Of a stretch of 64,000 bases of DNA, positions 42,878-51,037 are shown piece by piece (the stretch's first letter is position 1; every line of letters starts with the position of its first letter). This stretch comes from Mucilaginibacter achroorhodeus. GTDB taxonomy: Bacteria > Bacteroidota > Bacteroidia > Sphingobacteriales > Sphingobacteriaceae. The position numbers were made by a program, and so were the translations under genes. The notes below the pieces were generated by a model that saw nothing but the letters and a program-made list of their open reading frames with translations, searched no databases and was not told the DNA's origin. The stretch lies in assembly GCF_007846095.1 (NCBI RefSeq), contig NZ_VOEI01000008.1, forward strand, positions 1 to 64,000, given 5' to 3'.

Positions 42878-44305
42878 ATGAGTAGATCTGTAAAGAAGCC
42901 AAAGTTTTTTGAGAACGTTAGCGTTATTGATATTGCCGAAGAAGGCAAAGGTGTGGGCAAAGCCGACGAGTTGGTATTGTTTATTGAGAAAGCAGTACCA
43001 GGTGATGTTGCCGATGTTGAGGTCTACCGCAGTAAAAAGAACTTCGGCGAGGCAAAGATCACTAAACTCATTACGCCATCTAAGCACCGTACGCCCGCGT
43101 TTTGCGAGCACTTTGGTACTTGCGGCGGTTGCAAATGGCAACACATGACTTACGAAGCGCAACTGCAGTTCAAACAAAAAGCTGTGCGCGATGCGCTTAC
43201 CCGTTTGGCTAAAATTGAAGTTGGCCACATGGACCCCATCGTTCCCTCACCCGCAGACCGCTACTATCGCAACAAGTTGGAATTTACCTTCTCAAACAAA
43301 CGCTGGTTGTTTGATGGCGAGAACCGTGATGACGAAAAATTGGATATGAACGCCCTGGGCTTTCACATTCCCGGCCGTTTTGATAAGATCCTGAACATTA
43401 ATCACTGCTACCTGCAGACCGAGCCCTCAAACGATCTGCGCAACAGCATCAACGCTTTTGCCATAGAAAATTGTATCAGCTATTATGATGTTCGCCAGCA
43501 TACCGGCGCGCTGCGTAACCTCATCATCCGCACGGCATCAACCGGCGAGATCATGGTTATCGTTGTGTTTGCTCATGCTACCCAGGATGAGATAGACCTG
43601 CTGATGAACTATGTGGATGCAGCCTTCCCTCAGATCACCTCCCTGCTGTATATCGTTAACACAAAAATGAACGATACCATTTTTGACCAGGACGTAAAGG
43701 CATGGCGCGGCCCGGAGTTTATCCACGAGGAAATGCCAACGGCAAACGGTAACGTGGTACGTTTTAGGGTAGGTCCTAAATCGTTCTATCAAACCAACTC
43801 TGTACAGGCGCTGAAGCTTTATGAAATAACACGCGATTTTGCCGGCTTTAAAGGCGATGAACTGATCTATGACCTTTACACCGGTGCAGGTACCATTGCC
43901 AACTTTGTGGCAGGCCATGTGCGCGAGGTGGTTGGTGTAGAGTATGTGCCATCTGCAATTGAAGATGCCAAGGTAAACTCACAGATCAATAACATCACCA
44001 ATACCAAATTCTACGCCGGTGATATGAAGGACGTGCTAACGCCAGAATTTGTAGCGGAACACGGCAAGCCAGATGTGATCATCACCGACCCGCCACGCGC
44101 CGGTATGCACGCCGACGTAGTTGCCCGCCTCATGGAGATTGAGGCCGAGAAGATAGTTTACGTAAGCTGCAACGCCGCCACCCAGGCACGCGACCTGCTT
44201 ATCCTGAAAGAAAAATACGATACCGTTAAGATACAACCTGTAGATATGTTCCCGCATACGCAACACGTAGAAAACGTTGTGTTGCTTAAGTTGAGAAGCA
44301 ACTAA
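42878..44305 (+). CDS. rlmD: 23S rRNA (uracil(1939)-C5)-methyltransferase
   Basis: 475 aa. An N-terminal TRAM domain (about 10-65), then Cys residues of the [4Fe-4S] cluster (Cys76, Cys82, Cys85 in FCEHFGTCGGCKW, and Cys177 in NINHCYLQ), then the SAM-dependent fold (DLYTGAGTIANF, about 330-341), and the catalytic Cys431 in VYVSCNAAT. It methylates U1939 of 23S rRNA. The paralogues RlmC and TrmA have the same core; the TRAM domain and four Cys residues favour RlmD. Distinguishing RlmC from RlmD is only approximate here. Convergent with the Bax-inhibitor gene, with a bidirectional terminator between. Confidence 0.88.
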   Translation: MSRSVKKPKFFENVSVIDIAEEGKGVGKADELVLFIEKAVPGDVADVEVYRSKKNFGEAKITKLITPSKHRTPAFCEHFGTCGGCKWQHMTYEAQLQFKQKAVRDALTRLAKIEVGHMDPIVPSPADRYYRNKLEFTFSNKRWLFDGENRDDEKLDMNALGFHIPGRFDKILNINHCYLQTEPSNDLRNSINAFAIENCISYYDVRQHTGALRNLIIRTASTGEIMVIVVFAHATQDEIDLLMNYVDAAFPQITSLLYIVNTKMNDTIFDQDVKAWRGPEFIHEEMPTANGNVVRFRVGPKSFYQTNSVQALKLYEITRDFAGFKGDELIYDLYTGAGTIANFVAGHVREVVGVEYVPSAIEDAKVNSQINNITNTKFYAGDMKDVLTPEFVAEHGKPDVIITDPPRAGMHADVVARLMEIEAEKIVYVSCNAATQARDLLILKEKYDTVKIQPVDMFPHTQHVENVVLLKLRSN

Positions 44306-44312
44306 GTATCGA

Positions 44313-44357
44313 TAAACAAAAAACGCCGCTGTGAAAATCACACCGGCGTTTTTTGTT
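44313..44357. terminator. Bidirectional terminator between rlmD and the Bax-inhibitor gene
   Basis: Left arm AACAAAAAACGCCG pairs with CGGCGTTTTTTGTT on the right, with a 14-16 base loop. A-rich and T-rich flanks make it work on both strands. Confidence 0.85.
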
Positions 44358-44371
44358 AAATATGCTTTTGG

Positions 44372-45109
44372 TTATCTTCTGTTGCCGCCAAATATGCGCA
44401 GCAGCATCAGGAACAGGTTTACAAAATCAAGGTAAAGTGTTAGCGCACCCATTAAGGCCACTTTGCTTTTGGTAGCGCCATCAACTTCGCCGCTTGCACC
44501 AATGCGTTTTAACTTTTGCACGTCGTATGCTGTAAGGCCGGTAAACACGGCAACGCCGATGTAGCTAATGATCAGATCCATCCCGCTACTACGGAAAATA
44601 AGTAAATTAAGCACAGATGCTACCACAATGCCAATAAGCAGCATGATCATTATCCCGCCAAATTTGGTCAGGTCCTGATGAGTGATGTATCCACCGATGG
44701 CCATAGCACCAAAAACTACTGATGTAGTGATAAACACACCGCTGATAGTGGTAATTGGGTAAAAATAAAATATGTTACTAAGGCTGATACCCATAGCTGC
44801 TGAAAACCCGATGAATACCAGGGCAAGGGCGAAATAACTACCGCGCGAAAAAACAGCGCTTGAAACAAATACGAAAACAAGCGGTAAAAACATCGCTACC
44901 GTACCAAAGATGGTGTTCTGGCGTGTTTCGCTATCGCGTAGCAAAGACGACAGTTGCGGGTTAGCGGCAAATAAAAATGCGAATGCAGCAGAGATACCCA
45001 ATGCCACAAACATCCAGGCAAAAACCTTCGCAATAAACTTACGTGATGCGTCTGCATCTTCTATCTGGATAACGTTATCGTAAACGTAATCGGTTGATTT
45101 GGTTTCCAT
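44372..45109 (-). CDS. Bax inhibitor-1/YccA family membrane protein
   Basis: 245 aa with seven predicted helices spanning about residues 25-240; the first is at about 30-48. It matches the BI-1 (UPF0005) family: bacterial members include YccA, which protects SecY from FtsH, and BsYetJ, a pH-gated calcium channel. The tail has LMLLRIFGGNRR. The C-terminal region holds the paired Asp residues (YDVQKL and YLDFVNLFL) that act in the calcium pore of BsYetJ. Last in a minus-strand run murQ - unknown - BI-1. Confidence 0.88.
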   Translation of the reverse strand: METKSTDYVYDNVIQIEDADASRKFIAKVFAWMFVALGISAAFAFLFAANPQLSSLLRDSETRQNTIFGTVAMFLPLVFVFVSSAVFSRGSYFALALVFIGFSAAMGISLSNIFYFYPITTISGVFITTSVVFGAMAIGGYITHQDLTKFGGIMIMLLIGIVVASVLNLLIFRSSGMDLIISYIGVAVFTGLTAYDVQKLKRIGASGEVDGATKSKVALMGALTLYLDFVNLFLMLLRIFGGNRR

Positions 45110-45174
45110 TTATAATGATATGTTAATTGTACTAATGTATAATTTTTTATTAGAATGCAACTGTTGCCAAACGT

Positions 45175-45741
45175 TTAATTCAAACGCCGTTGTAACTGTT
45201 CTTCAACCTTTTTAAATACCTGCAGCGGTTTTAACGAACGCCAGTTAAAATCGTCCAGTTCGCCTCCAAAATTAATATAGTAGTCGATGTTAGCATCCCT
45301 GAATTCATTGATCACATGCTCCCTAAAGTTTACTCCGGCTATCCAGCCGTCTTCCACTTCCTGAAACCACTCTTCATAATAACTGTCATCAGAGTAGTGA
45401 AAGTTGAGCACATTCTCGCCGATAAGCACAAACTTGTTAATGCCCTGGTCTACCATCAGGTCATATAACTCACGCTTCATCAGCATAATGTCGTTGCTTA
45501 TAGCGTCGTTCCATTCGCCTATAAACTCAATTATACAATACCCGCGGTCATAGTCAACAAATAATATCTTCAGGTACAGCGTGCTCGACCCAAACGAGTC
45601 CCATTGCGGATGCAGCAAATAATTATACACCTGCTTATCAAACTCAAATTCACTGTATTCAGTATTGTAAAACGGTGAATTCTCGTCCTCAGCGGCAATA
45701 TAATCGTCGCGCCAGCGGTAATATGGTTCTATATCGTGCAT
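45175..45741 (-). CDS. Acidic 188-aa protein of unknown function, conserved-looking
   Basis: 188 aa without signal peptide or membrane helix. It is strikingly acidic and Tyr/Trp-rich (EPYYRWRDDYIAAEDENSPF at the N-terminus, DSYYEEWFQEVEDGWIAG near 120). Central hydrophobic strands (YLKILFVDYDRGYCIIEFIG, about 56-75) suggest an alpha/beta fold. I do not recognise a family, though similar proteins seem conserved in Sphingobacteriaceae. It lies 53 bases downstream of murQ on the same strand and 65 bases before the BI-1 gene, so the three may be an operon. No enzymatic motif is visible. Confidence 0.65.
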   Translation of the reverse strand: MHDIEPYYRWRDDYIAAEDENSPFYNTEYSEFEFDKQVYNYLLHPQWDSFGSSTLYLKILFVDYDRGYCIIEFIGEWNDAISNDIMLMKRELYDLMVDQGINKFVLIGENVLNFHYSDDSYYEEWFQEVEDGWIAGVNFREHVINEFRDANIDYYINFGGELDDFNWRSLKPLQVFKKVEEQLQRRLN

Positions 45742-45794
45742 TGTTAATATCCAAAAGTAAAAAGTAAAAATTCAAAAAGCTTAGCTATCAAATT

Positions 45795-46604
45795 TTACTT
45801 GTGGCTGTGCGCATCAACCGCTTTGCGTACGCTGCCGTATTGTTTCAATAGTTCCGCTGCCTCTGCTTCGGGCAGGCCGGTTTCGGCCATTACCATGCGG
45901 GTACCACGATGAACCAGTTTGTTATTTGATAACTGCATATCCACCATTTTATTACCCTTTACGCGGCCCAGTTTGATCATCACACTGGTGCTTAACATGT
46001 TCAAAACAAGTTTTTGAGCCGTGCCCGCTTTCATACGTGTGCTGCCGGTAACAAACTCGGGGCCTGTTACCACCTCAACCGGGAATTGCGCTTCTGCTGC
46101 TACCGGGCTGCCAGCATTACAAACAATACAACCGGTTGCAAGTCCGTTGGCATTGGCTGCCTGCAAACCGCCTATCACATAAGGCGTAGTGCCCGATGCC
46201 GCAATACCTACCACAACATCGCCGTCGTTAGTGTCAAATGCCTGCAGATCTTTCCAGGCTTGTTCAATGTCATCCTCTGCAAATTCTACAGCTTTGCGTA
46301 TGGCGGTATCGCCGCCCGCAATAATGCCAACCACCCAATCAAACGGAACACCAAAGGTGGGCGGGCATTCTGATGCATCCACTACACCTAAGCGGCCGCT
46401 GGTACCGGCACCGATATAAAATAAGCGTCCACCGTTTTGCATACGGTCAGCAACAATGTCAACCAGCTTTTCTATCTGCGGCAACGCTTTTTCCACAGCA
46501 AGTGGCACGGTCTTGTCCTCGTTATTGATATTGCGCAGCAACTCGCCTGCAGACATGTTTTCCAAGCCGTTATATCTGGAATCTTTCTCGGTACTTATTT
46601 CCAT
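45795..46604 (-). CDS. murQ: N-acetylmuramic acid 6-phosphate etherase
   Basis: 269 aa, one SIS domain. GAGTSGRLGVVDASECPPTF (about 64-83) is the MurQ signature, with the catalytic Glu in ASEC, and GSTRMKAGTAQK (about 191-202) is the second conserved loop. It cleaves the D-lactyl ether of MurNAc-6-P to GlcNAc-6-P during peptidoglycan recycling. The N-terminus TEKDSRYNGLENMSAGELL matches other MurQ proteins; the length is slightly shorter than the usual 295-300. A GH3 NagZ-like enzyme (48406-50118) is nearby, consistent with the same pathway. A two-hairpin repeat sits just upstream (46622-46703). Confidence 0.93.
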   Translation of the reverse strand: MEISTEKDSRYNGLENMSAGELLRNINNEDKTVPLAVEKALPQIEKLVDIVADRMQNGGRLFYIGAGTSGRLGVVDASECPPTFGVPFDWVVGIIAGGDTAIRKAVEFAEDDIEQAWKDLQAFDTNDGDVVVGIAASGTTPYVIGGLQAANANGLATGCIVCNAGSPVAAEAQFPVEVVTGPEFVTGSTRMKAGTAQKLVLNMLSTSVMIKLGRVKGNKMVDMQLSNNKLVHRGTRMVMAETGLPEAEAAELLKQYGSVRKAVDAHSHK

Positions 46605-46621
46605 TGTAATGTTTTATGAGG

Positions 46622-46703
46622 GCCTCAACCTGCCCTCTCCAAAGGAGAGGGTTCTTAAGAGCTCGTTCCAAATCCTCTCCTTTGGAGAGGATTTAGGTGA
46701 GGC
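46622..46703. repeat. Cloverleaf-like intergenic repeat (two hairpins in an outer stem)
   Basis: Outer arms GCCTCAACC (46622-46630) and GGTGAGGC (46696-46703). Two inner hairpins: CCCTCTCC-AAA-GGAGAGGG (46633-46651) and ATCCTCTCC-TTT-GGAGAGGAT (46672-46692). Elements with such paired CCTCTCC/GGAGAGG hairpins are abundant between genes in Sphingobacteriaceae. The linker AGCTCGTTC also occurs in the repeat at 4230-4336, so the families share a module. Confidence 0.7.
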
Positions 46704-46771
46704 TTTTATGCCAACAATTTCACCACAAAATTGATTAAAAAACATTAAAGGAAAGAAGCGCAGATAAATTA

Positions 46772-46800
46772 TTGCCGATGACGGCTAATTATTAGATTTG
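46772..46800 (+). promoter_or_regulatory. Promoter of the S41 protease gene
   Basis: TTG (46772-46774), an 18-base spacer, and an exact -7 element TAGATTTG (46793-46800). It lies 15 bases before the ATG at 46816 and rules out the TTG codon at 46798 as a start. Confidence 0.65.
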
Positions 46801-46815
46801 CGTGTTAAAATTTCA

Positions 46816-48396
46816 ATGAAGCACACTGCGGGTATCATCTTCCGGACCATCCTACTTTTAACTATCGGCGCTTTAATAGGCATTTTTTTAAGCGATGGCA
46901 ACCTTGGCGGCCGCAGGATGGGTTTAAGCGGTACCAACAAGATAAACCGCGTGCTTGATCTGGTGCAGAACCAATACGTAGATTCTGTTAACATTGATAG
47001 CATGGAGGGCGTTACCATTAACGACCTGCTGCAAAACCTCGACCCTCATTCGCTGTACCTGCCTGTACAGCAAGCTCGTAATATCAACGAAAAGCTGGAA
47101 GGAGGCTTCACCGGCATCGGTTTGGAATACCAGCTGCTGCGCGATACGTTGGTGGTTACACAGGTTACCGCAGGCGGGCCATCGGCAAAGGCCGGTATAA
47201 TGGTTGGCGATAAGGTTGTTAAGGTAGATAACGCACCTTTTGCAGGAACCAGGCTTAAAACATCACGCATCAGCAAATTATTCCGTGGCGAAAAGGATAC
47301 TTTCATCACGCTTAACATCCAACGCGATAACAATGCCAGGCTAAAGGATTTTAAGGTGAAGCGCGATAGGGTTACCGTTAGCAGTATTGATGCCGCTTAC
47401 GTTACCGATGGCGTTGGTTACATCAAGATCAGCAAGTTTGGCACATCTACAGACACTGATTTCAGAAAGGCGCTTACCAACTTAAAGGTTGATGGCATGG
47501 AGAAACTGGTGTTAGACCTAAGAGGTAACGGCGGCGGATACCTGAACACTGCAACTGCCCTGGCTGATGAATTTTTACCAAAAGGAAAACTGATCGTTTA
47601 CACTAAAGGCGTGCATGAACCGCGCACAGATTATTTTGCAACGGATTCAGGCAGTTATCAAAATGGCAAGCTTACTGTTATCATCGATGAGTATTCGGCA
47701 TCGGCAAGCGAAATATTGGCCGGCGCGATGCAGGACCTGGACAGGGGTACAATTGTTGGCCGCCGTTCATTCGGGAAGGGTTTAGTGCAGCAACAGTATC
47801 CGTTTGGTGATGGAAGTGCTATTAACCTTACGGTGGCAAGGTATTATACACCCTCGGGCAGGTCTATCCAAAAATCTTACAAGAACGGCATAGCCAGTTA
47901 TCATGACGAATTAGCGAACCGCATACGCAAAGGTGAATTGTTAAACGCAGGAAGTAATTTAAGTGATAGCGCTTTTATCGGCAGCTCGGCATTCCACACG
48001 CTTAAGGGTCGGAAAGTATTTAGTCGCGGAGGAATTATGCCTGATATTTTTATACCGGCAGATACCATCCAGAGCAATCAGTTGGTAAGCGACCTTAGCG
48101 ACCACCTGCTATTTAGCGCCTATGTGCTTGATAAGATGCAGCCCAAACTGGCTAAATATGCCACTGCGGATAGTTTTATCAAACAATACAACATTAGCGA
48201 CAACGAGCTAACAGATTTTATTTTATACGCATACCAAACCATCCCAAAAATGGACGCGCGGGAACTTTTAATATCAAAGGTTACCATTAAAAACCTTTTG
48301 AAAGCTACGGCAGCCCGTTTGAAGTGGGGCAATAACGCCTACTTTAGAGTGGTAAACAGCATCGACGAAACTTTTAAAGTTGCGGCTAAGCAATAA
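46816..48396 (+). CDS. S41 family carboxy-terminal processing protease
   Basis: 526 aa from ATG 46816. An N-terminal membrane anchor or signal (about 7-24), a PDZ domain (about 85-160, LEGGFTGIGLEYQLLRDTLV), then the S41 catalytic domain (about 185-380). The nucleophile Ser lies in YSASASEILAGAMQD (about 295-309), with the Lys in RSFGKGLVQQQYP (about 320-332), the Ser-Lys dyad of the tail-specific protease family. It cleaves proteins at their C-termini in the periplasm. The C-terminal part (about 400-526) is an extra helical domain. Divergent from murQ; its end is 9 bases from the convergent GH3 gene. Confidence 0.92.
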   Translation: MKHTAGIIFRTILLLTIGALIGIFLSDGNLGGRRMGLSGTNKINRVLDLVQNQYVDSVNIDSMEGVTINDLLQNLDPHSLYLPVQQARNINEKLEGGFTGIGLEYQLLRDTLVVTQVTAGGPSAKAGIMVGDKVVKVDNAPFAGTRLKTSRISKLFRGEKDTFITLNIQRDNNARLKDFKVKRDRVTVSSIDAAYVTDGVGYIKISKFGTSTDTDFRKALTNLKVDGMEKLVLDLRGNGGGYLNTATALADEFLPKGKLIVYTKGVHEPRTDYFATDSGSYQNGKLTVIIDEYSASASEILAGAMQDLDRGTIVGRRSFGKGLVQQQYPFGDGSAINLTVARYYTPSGRSIQKSYKNGIASYHDELANRIRKGELLNAGSNLSDSAFIGSSAFHTLKGRKVFSRGGIMPDIFIPADTIQSNQLVSDLSDHLLFSAYVLDKMQPKLAKYATADSFIKQYNISDNELTDFILYAYQTIPKMDARELLISKVTIKNLLKATAARLKWGNNAYFRVVNSIDETFKVAAKQ

Positions 48397-48405
48397 CAGG
48401 AGTTA

Positions 48406-50118
48406 CTAAAACCTCATTCCCATCCCGGTTGTAAAAAACGTGTTAATGGTTACCGGCAATTTTCCCGTAGGCTTCAACACACCTGTAATTACTTTTATTG
48501 CAGACCGTTGCATCGCATCATCCTTTTGATAACCTACAAGTAGGCCTGCACTTTTTTCAATACCCGGTAAGCCCGCAATGGTGTAAGGGTTGGCAAATAC
48601 GCTGGTAACCACATTAGGCCTGGCTGCGAGCTCCGCAATCAACAATTTAACATCGCTGCTGTAATCCAGCTTACTTTGCGGGCGGGTACGCGTATCATGT
48701 ATGCTCACAAAAGTTTGGTCGAACTTTTTAAGGGAGGCCAGTACCTGGCGTATCTGTGCGACAGGTGTGTTTTTGCCTACCAAGTATATCATACTGTTAG
48801 GGTACCACTTAGAAAGCTCGGTCTCAAAAACCGTTGGCCTATCCACTCCAATGCTAATGATCGCGGTTTTACGCAGAGGGTTTTGCCTTAATGTCGCCGC
48901 ATCGCCTTTTACAACTGTTATGGCAGCATCGCACAATTGCTGTATCAACTCTGCGGCTGCAGGCCGGTTAATATCGCCTATGATACCATAAGGTGATGTT
49001 GGCTTATATTTATCAAGCCCGGCCCAATATTTTGCGGCCAGCAGTTTTTTTATTTTAGCCTCAAATTCTTCCTTGCTGATCTTGCCCTTGCGAATAGCTT
49101 TAAGAATAAGTTTGGCAGATAACTGTGAGTTTTCAGAAAGCTCTATCAGATCATTTCCGGCCAAAAATGCCCTTAAGTCCGCCTCTCCTTTTGGGAAGTA
49201 CTTGGTAACGCCTTTCATCTCCATGGCATCAGAGGCAACAATGCCTTTAAAACCTAACGAATCCTTCAGCAGCCCGGTTACTATCGGTCGTGATAAAGTA
49301 GAAGGAAGATTTTTAGTACTGTCCAGTGCCGGGATGTTAAGGTGTGCTATCATCACACCGCTGATCCCAGCAGCTATGGCCTGTTTAAATGGATATTCTT
49401 CCAACGAATCTAAACGGCTGCGGCTGAATGGCAATTGCGGCAGATCAAAATGCGAATCAACATTGGTGTCGCCATGCCCGGGGAAGTGCTTGGCAAATAC
49501 TATAACACCTGCATCCTGCATGCCTTTGGCGTAAGATATTCCCTTTTGCGCTACATTGTATTTATTATCGCCGAACGAGCGGTAATTGATAACCGGATTG
49601 TTTGGATTGTTGTTGATATCCATATCTGGCGCAAAATTGATGTACAGGCCCAATCGTTTAAAATCATAGGCAACCATCTGCCCCATTTTATAAATGAGAT
49701 TGTTGTCTTGTATGGCGCCTAAGGTCATTTGGTAGGGATATGACACGGATGAATCTAACCGCATGCCCAAACCCCACTCTCCATCCATTGCCACAAGCAA
49801 AGGCACTTTAGATAGCTTTTGATAATTGTTGATGAGGTTGGCGTGCCTTACCGGCCCGCCCTGGAAAAACACCAAACCGCCGATATGCTCGTCCTGTATC
49901 ACTTTGCCTACCGAATCTTCATAGGCATGGCCCTTATTGGTATGCGCACGCACATAAAAAAGCTGCCCGATACGCTCCCTGCGGCTCATTTTTTTGTAAA
50001 CCGAATCAACCCATTTGTTCTGGCTGGTGATGGTTTCGATAAAACCCTGCCGCTGCGCAAAGGCCGTACCCGATATTAAAAGCGAAAAAACGAAGGCTGA
50101 GATGTGTTTCGGTTTCAT
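48406..50118 (-). CDS. GH3 glycosidase, NagZ-like beta-N-acetylhexosaminidase
   Basis: 570 aa with a signal peptide (about 1-22). The GH3 N-terminal domain (about 35-380) has the NagZ signature KHFPGHGD (210-217) followed by DSH (221-223), a His/Asp dyad that serves as acid/base in beta-N-acetylglucosaminidases. The nucleophile is Asp297 in VASDAMEMKGV. A C-terminal domain (about 390-570) is also present. The dyad points to GlcNAc-linked substrates such as peptidoglycan fragments, not to glucans. It is thus more likely a partner of murQ than of the polysaccharide locus at 19-30 kb. Export to the periplasm differs from the cytoplasmic E. coli NagZ. Confidence 0.9.
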   Translation of the reverse strand: MKPKHISAFVFSLLISGTAFAQRQGFIETITSQNKWVDSVYKKMSRRERIGQLFYVRAHTNKGHAYEDSVGKVIQDEHIGGLVFFQGGPVRHANLINNYQKLSKVPLLVAMDGEWGLGMRLDSSVSYPYQMTLGAIQDNNLIYKMGQMVAYDFKRLGLYINFAPDMDINNNPNNPVINYRSFGDNKYNVAQKGISYAKGMQDAGVIVFAKHFPGHGDTNVDSHFDLPQLPFSRSRLDSLEEYPFKQAIAAGISGVMIAHLNIPALDSTKNLPSTLSRPIVTGLLKDSLGFKGIVASDAMEMKGVTKYFPKGEADLRAFLAGNDLIELSENSQLSAKLILKAIRKGKISKEEFEAKIKKLLAAKYWAGLDKYKPTSPYGIIGDINRPAAAELIQQLCDAAITVVKGDAATLRQNPLRKTAIISIGVDRPTVFETELSKWYPNSMIYLVGKNTPVAQIRQVLASLKKFDQTFVSIHDTRTRPQSKLDYSSDVKLLIAELAARPNVVTSVFANPYTIAGLPGIEKSAGLLVGYQKDDAMQRSAIKVITGVLKPTGKLPVTINTFFTTGMGMRF

Positions 50119-50291
50119 TACAGTTCAAATGTAGTTTAAAACCAATTAAGGTTAAATGGTTTTAAACAATACAAAATATAAAACCATCAACAAATAAACC
50201 TTTTGTTGCTTTTGCGTTCTATAGGATATTATTAACAATATGCTGCCCACCGGCATTTAGCCGTTAGGTCATCAACTTTAGATATGCAACC

Positions 50292-50978
50292 ATGAAAAAA
50301 CTACTATTTATTGCACTATGCCTTTTTATGGCCGGCGAAGTAAGTGCCCAGTACTACCCGCAACCACGCCGCCGCGTTGTTAGGCGTATGCCGCCACCAC
50401 AGCGCTACGAGCGCCGCCAGGTTTACAACGATTACATGCGCCCATCAATTGGTGTGGCAGTGGGTGCCAACTTCTCAAATACGGTAGACTCTTACAATGC
50501 CGATTTTAGCACAAGCACCATAGCGGGCTGGCACGTAGGTTTAACATCTAACATCCCTATTTCTTACTCATTTGCCTTTGCGCCGGAGCTGTTGTTCTCG
50601 CAAAAAGGTTACCAGGCAGAAACTACGGATGGCAACTTTAAGCAGCGCACCAACTACATCGATATCCCTTTGCTGGCAAAGTTTAAGGTGGTGCCCGGCT
50701 TTAACTTTTTGATTGGCCCGCAGTTAACCTTCCAAACATCAACCAAAAACATTTATGATGATGGCTTTAACCGCGTGGTAGAAAATGAGTATGACAACCG
50801 CGGCGATAAGAGCTATGTTGCCGGTGTAATAGGTATAAGTGTTGATCTTAACCGCAATGTAGAACTACGCGGCCGTTACAATATTGACCTTAGCCGTAAC
50901 CGCACCGATGGTGTTTCATTACTGCCAGATTACAGGAACCAGGTATTTCAACTGGGGTTAGGATTTAAGTTTAATTAA
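50292..50978 (+). CDS. Outer-membrane beta-barrel protein (PorT-like)
   Basis: 228 aa. Signal peptide ending GEVSAQ (about residues 1-20), a short basic segment rich in Pro and Arg (about 22-50), then an eight-stranded barrel of the outer_membrane_beta-barrel (PF13568, PorT) type (about 54-228), ending in a strand with the C-terminal Phe-Lys-Phe-Asn motif. No binding site is visible. Members are conserved in Bacteroidota with unknown role. Divergent from the GH3 gene and convergent with the glycosyltransferase gene, sharing a bidirectional terminator at 50999-51037. Confidence 0.87.
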   Translation: MKKLLFIALCLFMAGEVSAQYYPQPRRRVVRRMPPPQRYERRQVYNDYMRPSIGVAVGANFSNTVDSYNADFSTSTIAGWHVGLTSNIPISYSFAFAPELLFSQKGYQAETTDGNFKQRTNYIDIPLLAKFKVVPGFNFLIGPQLTFQTSTKNIYDDGFNRVVENEYDNRGDKSYVAGVIGISVDLNRNVELRGRYNIDLSRNRTDGVSLLPDYRNQVFQLGLGFKFN

Positions 50979-50998
50979 TTGCCGATCCGTTATATAAG

Positions 50999-51037
50999 AA
51001 CAAAGCGCCCTGAAGATATATTAGGGCGCTTGTTTTT
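50999..51037. terminator. Bidirectional terminator between barrel and glycosyltransferase genes
   Basis: AACAAAGCGCCCT (50999-51011) pairs with AGGGCGCTTGTT (51023-51034), flanked by T and A runs. It overlaps the stop codon of the minus-strand glycosyltransferase gene (51021-51023). Confidence 0.85.

Noticed and set aside
46798..46815. TTG start for the S41 protease
   Set aside because: The codon is part of an exact -7 element, and an ATG at 46816 begins a good membrane anchor.
48406..50118. GH3 enzyme as beta-glucosidase of the 19-30 kb polysaccharide locus
   Set aside because: The KHFPGHGD-x-DSH dyad is the NagZ type for GlcNAc substrates, and the gene is 18 kb away beside murQ.
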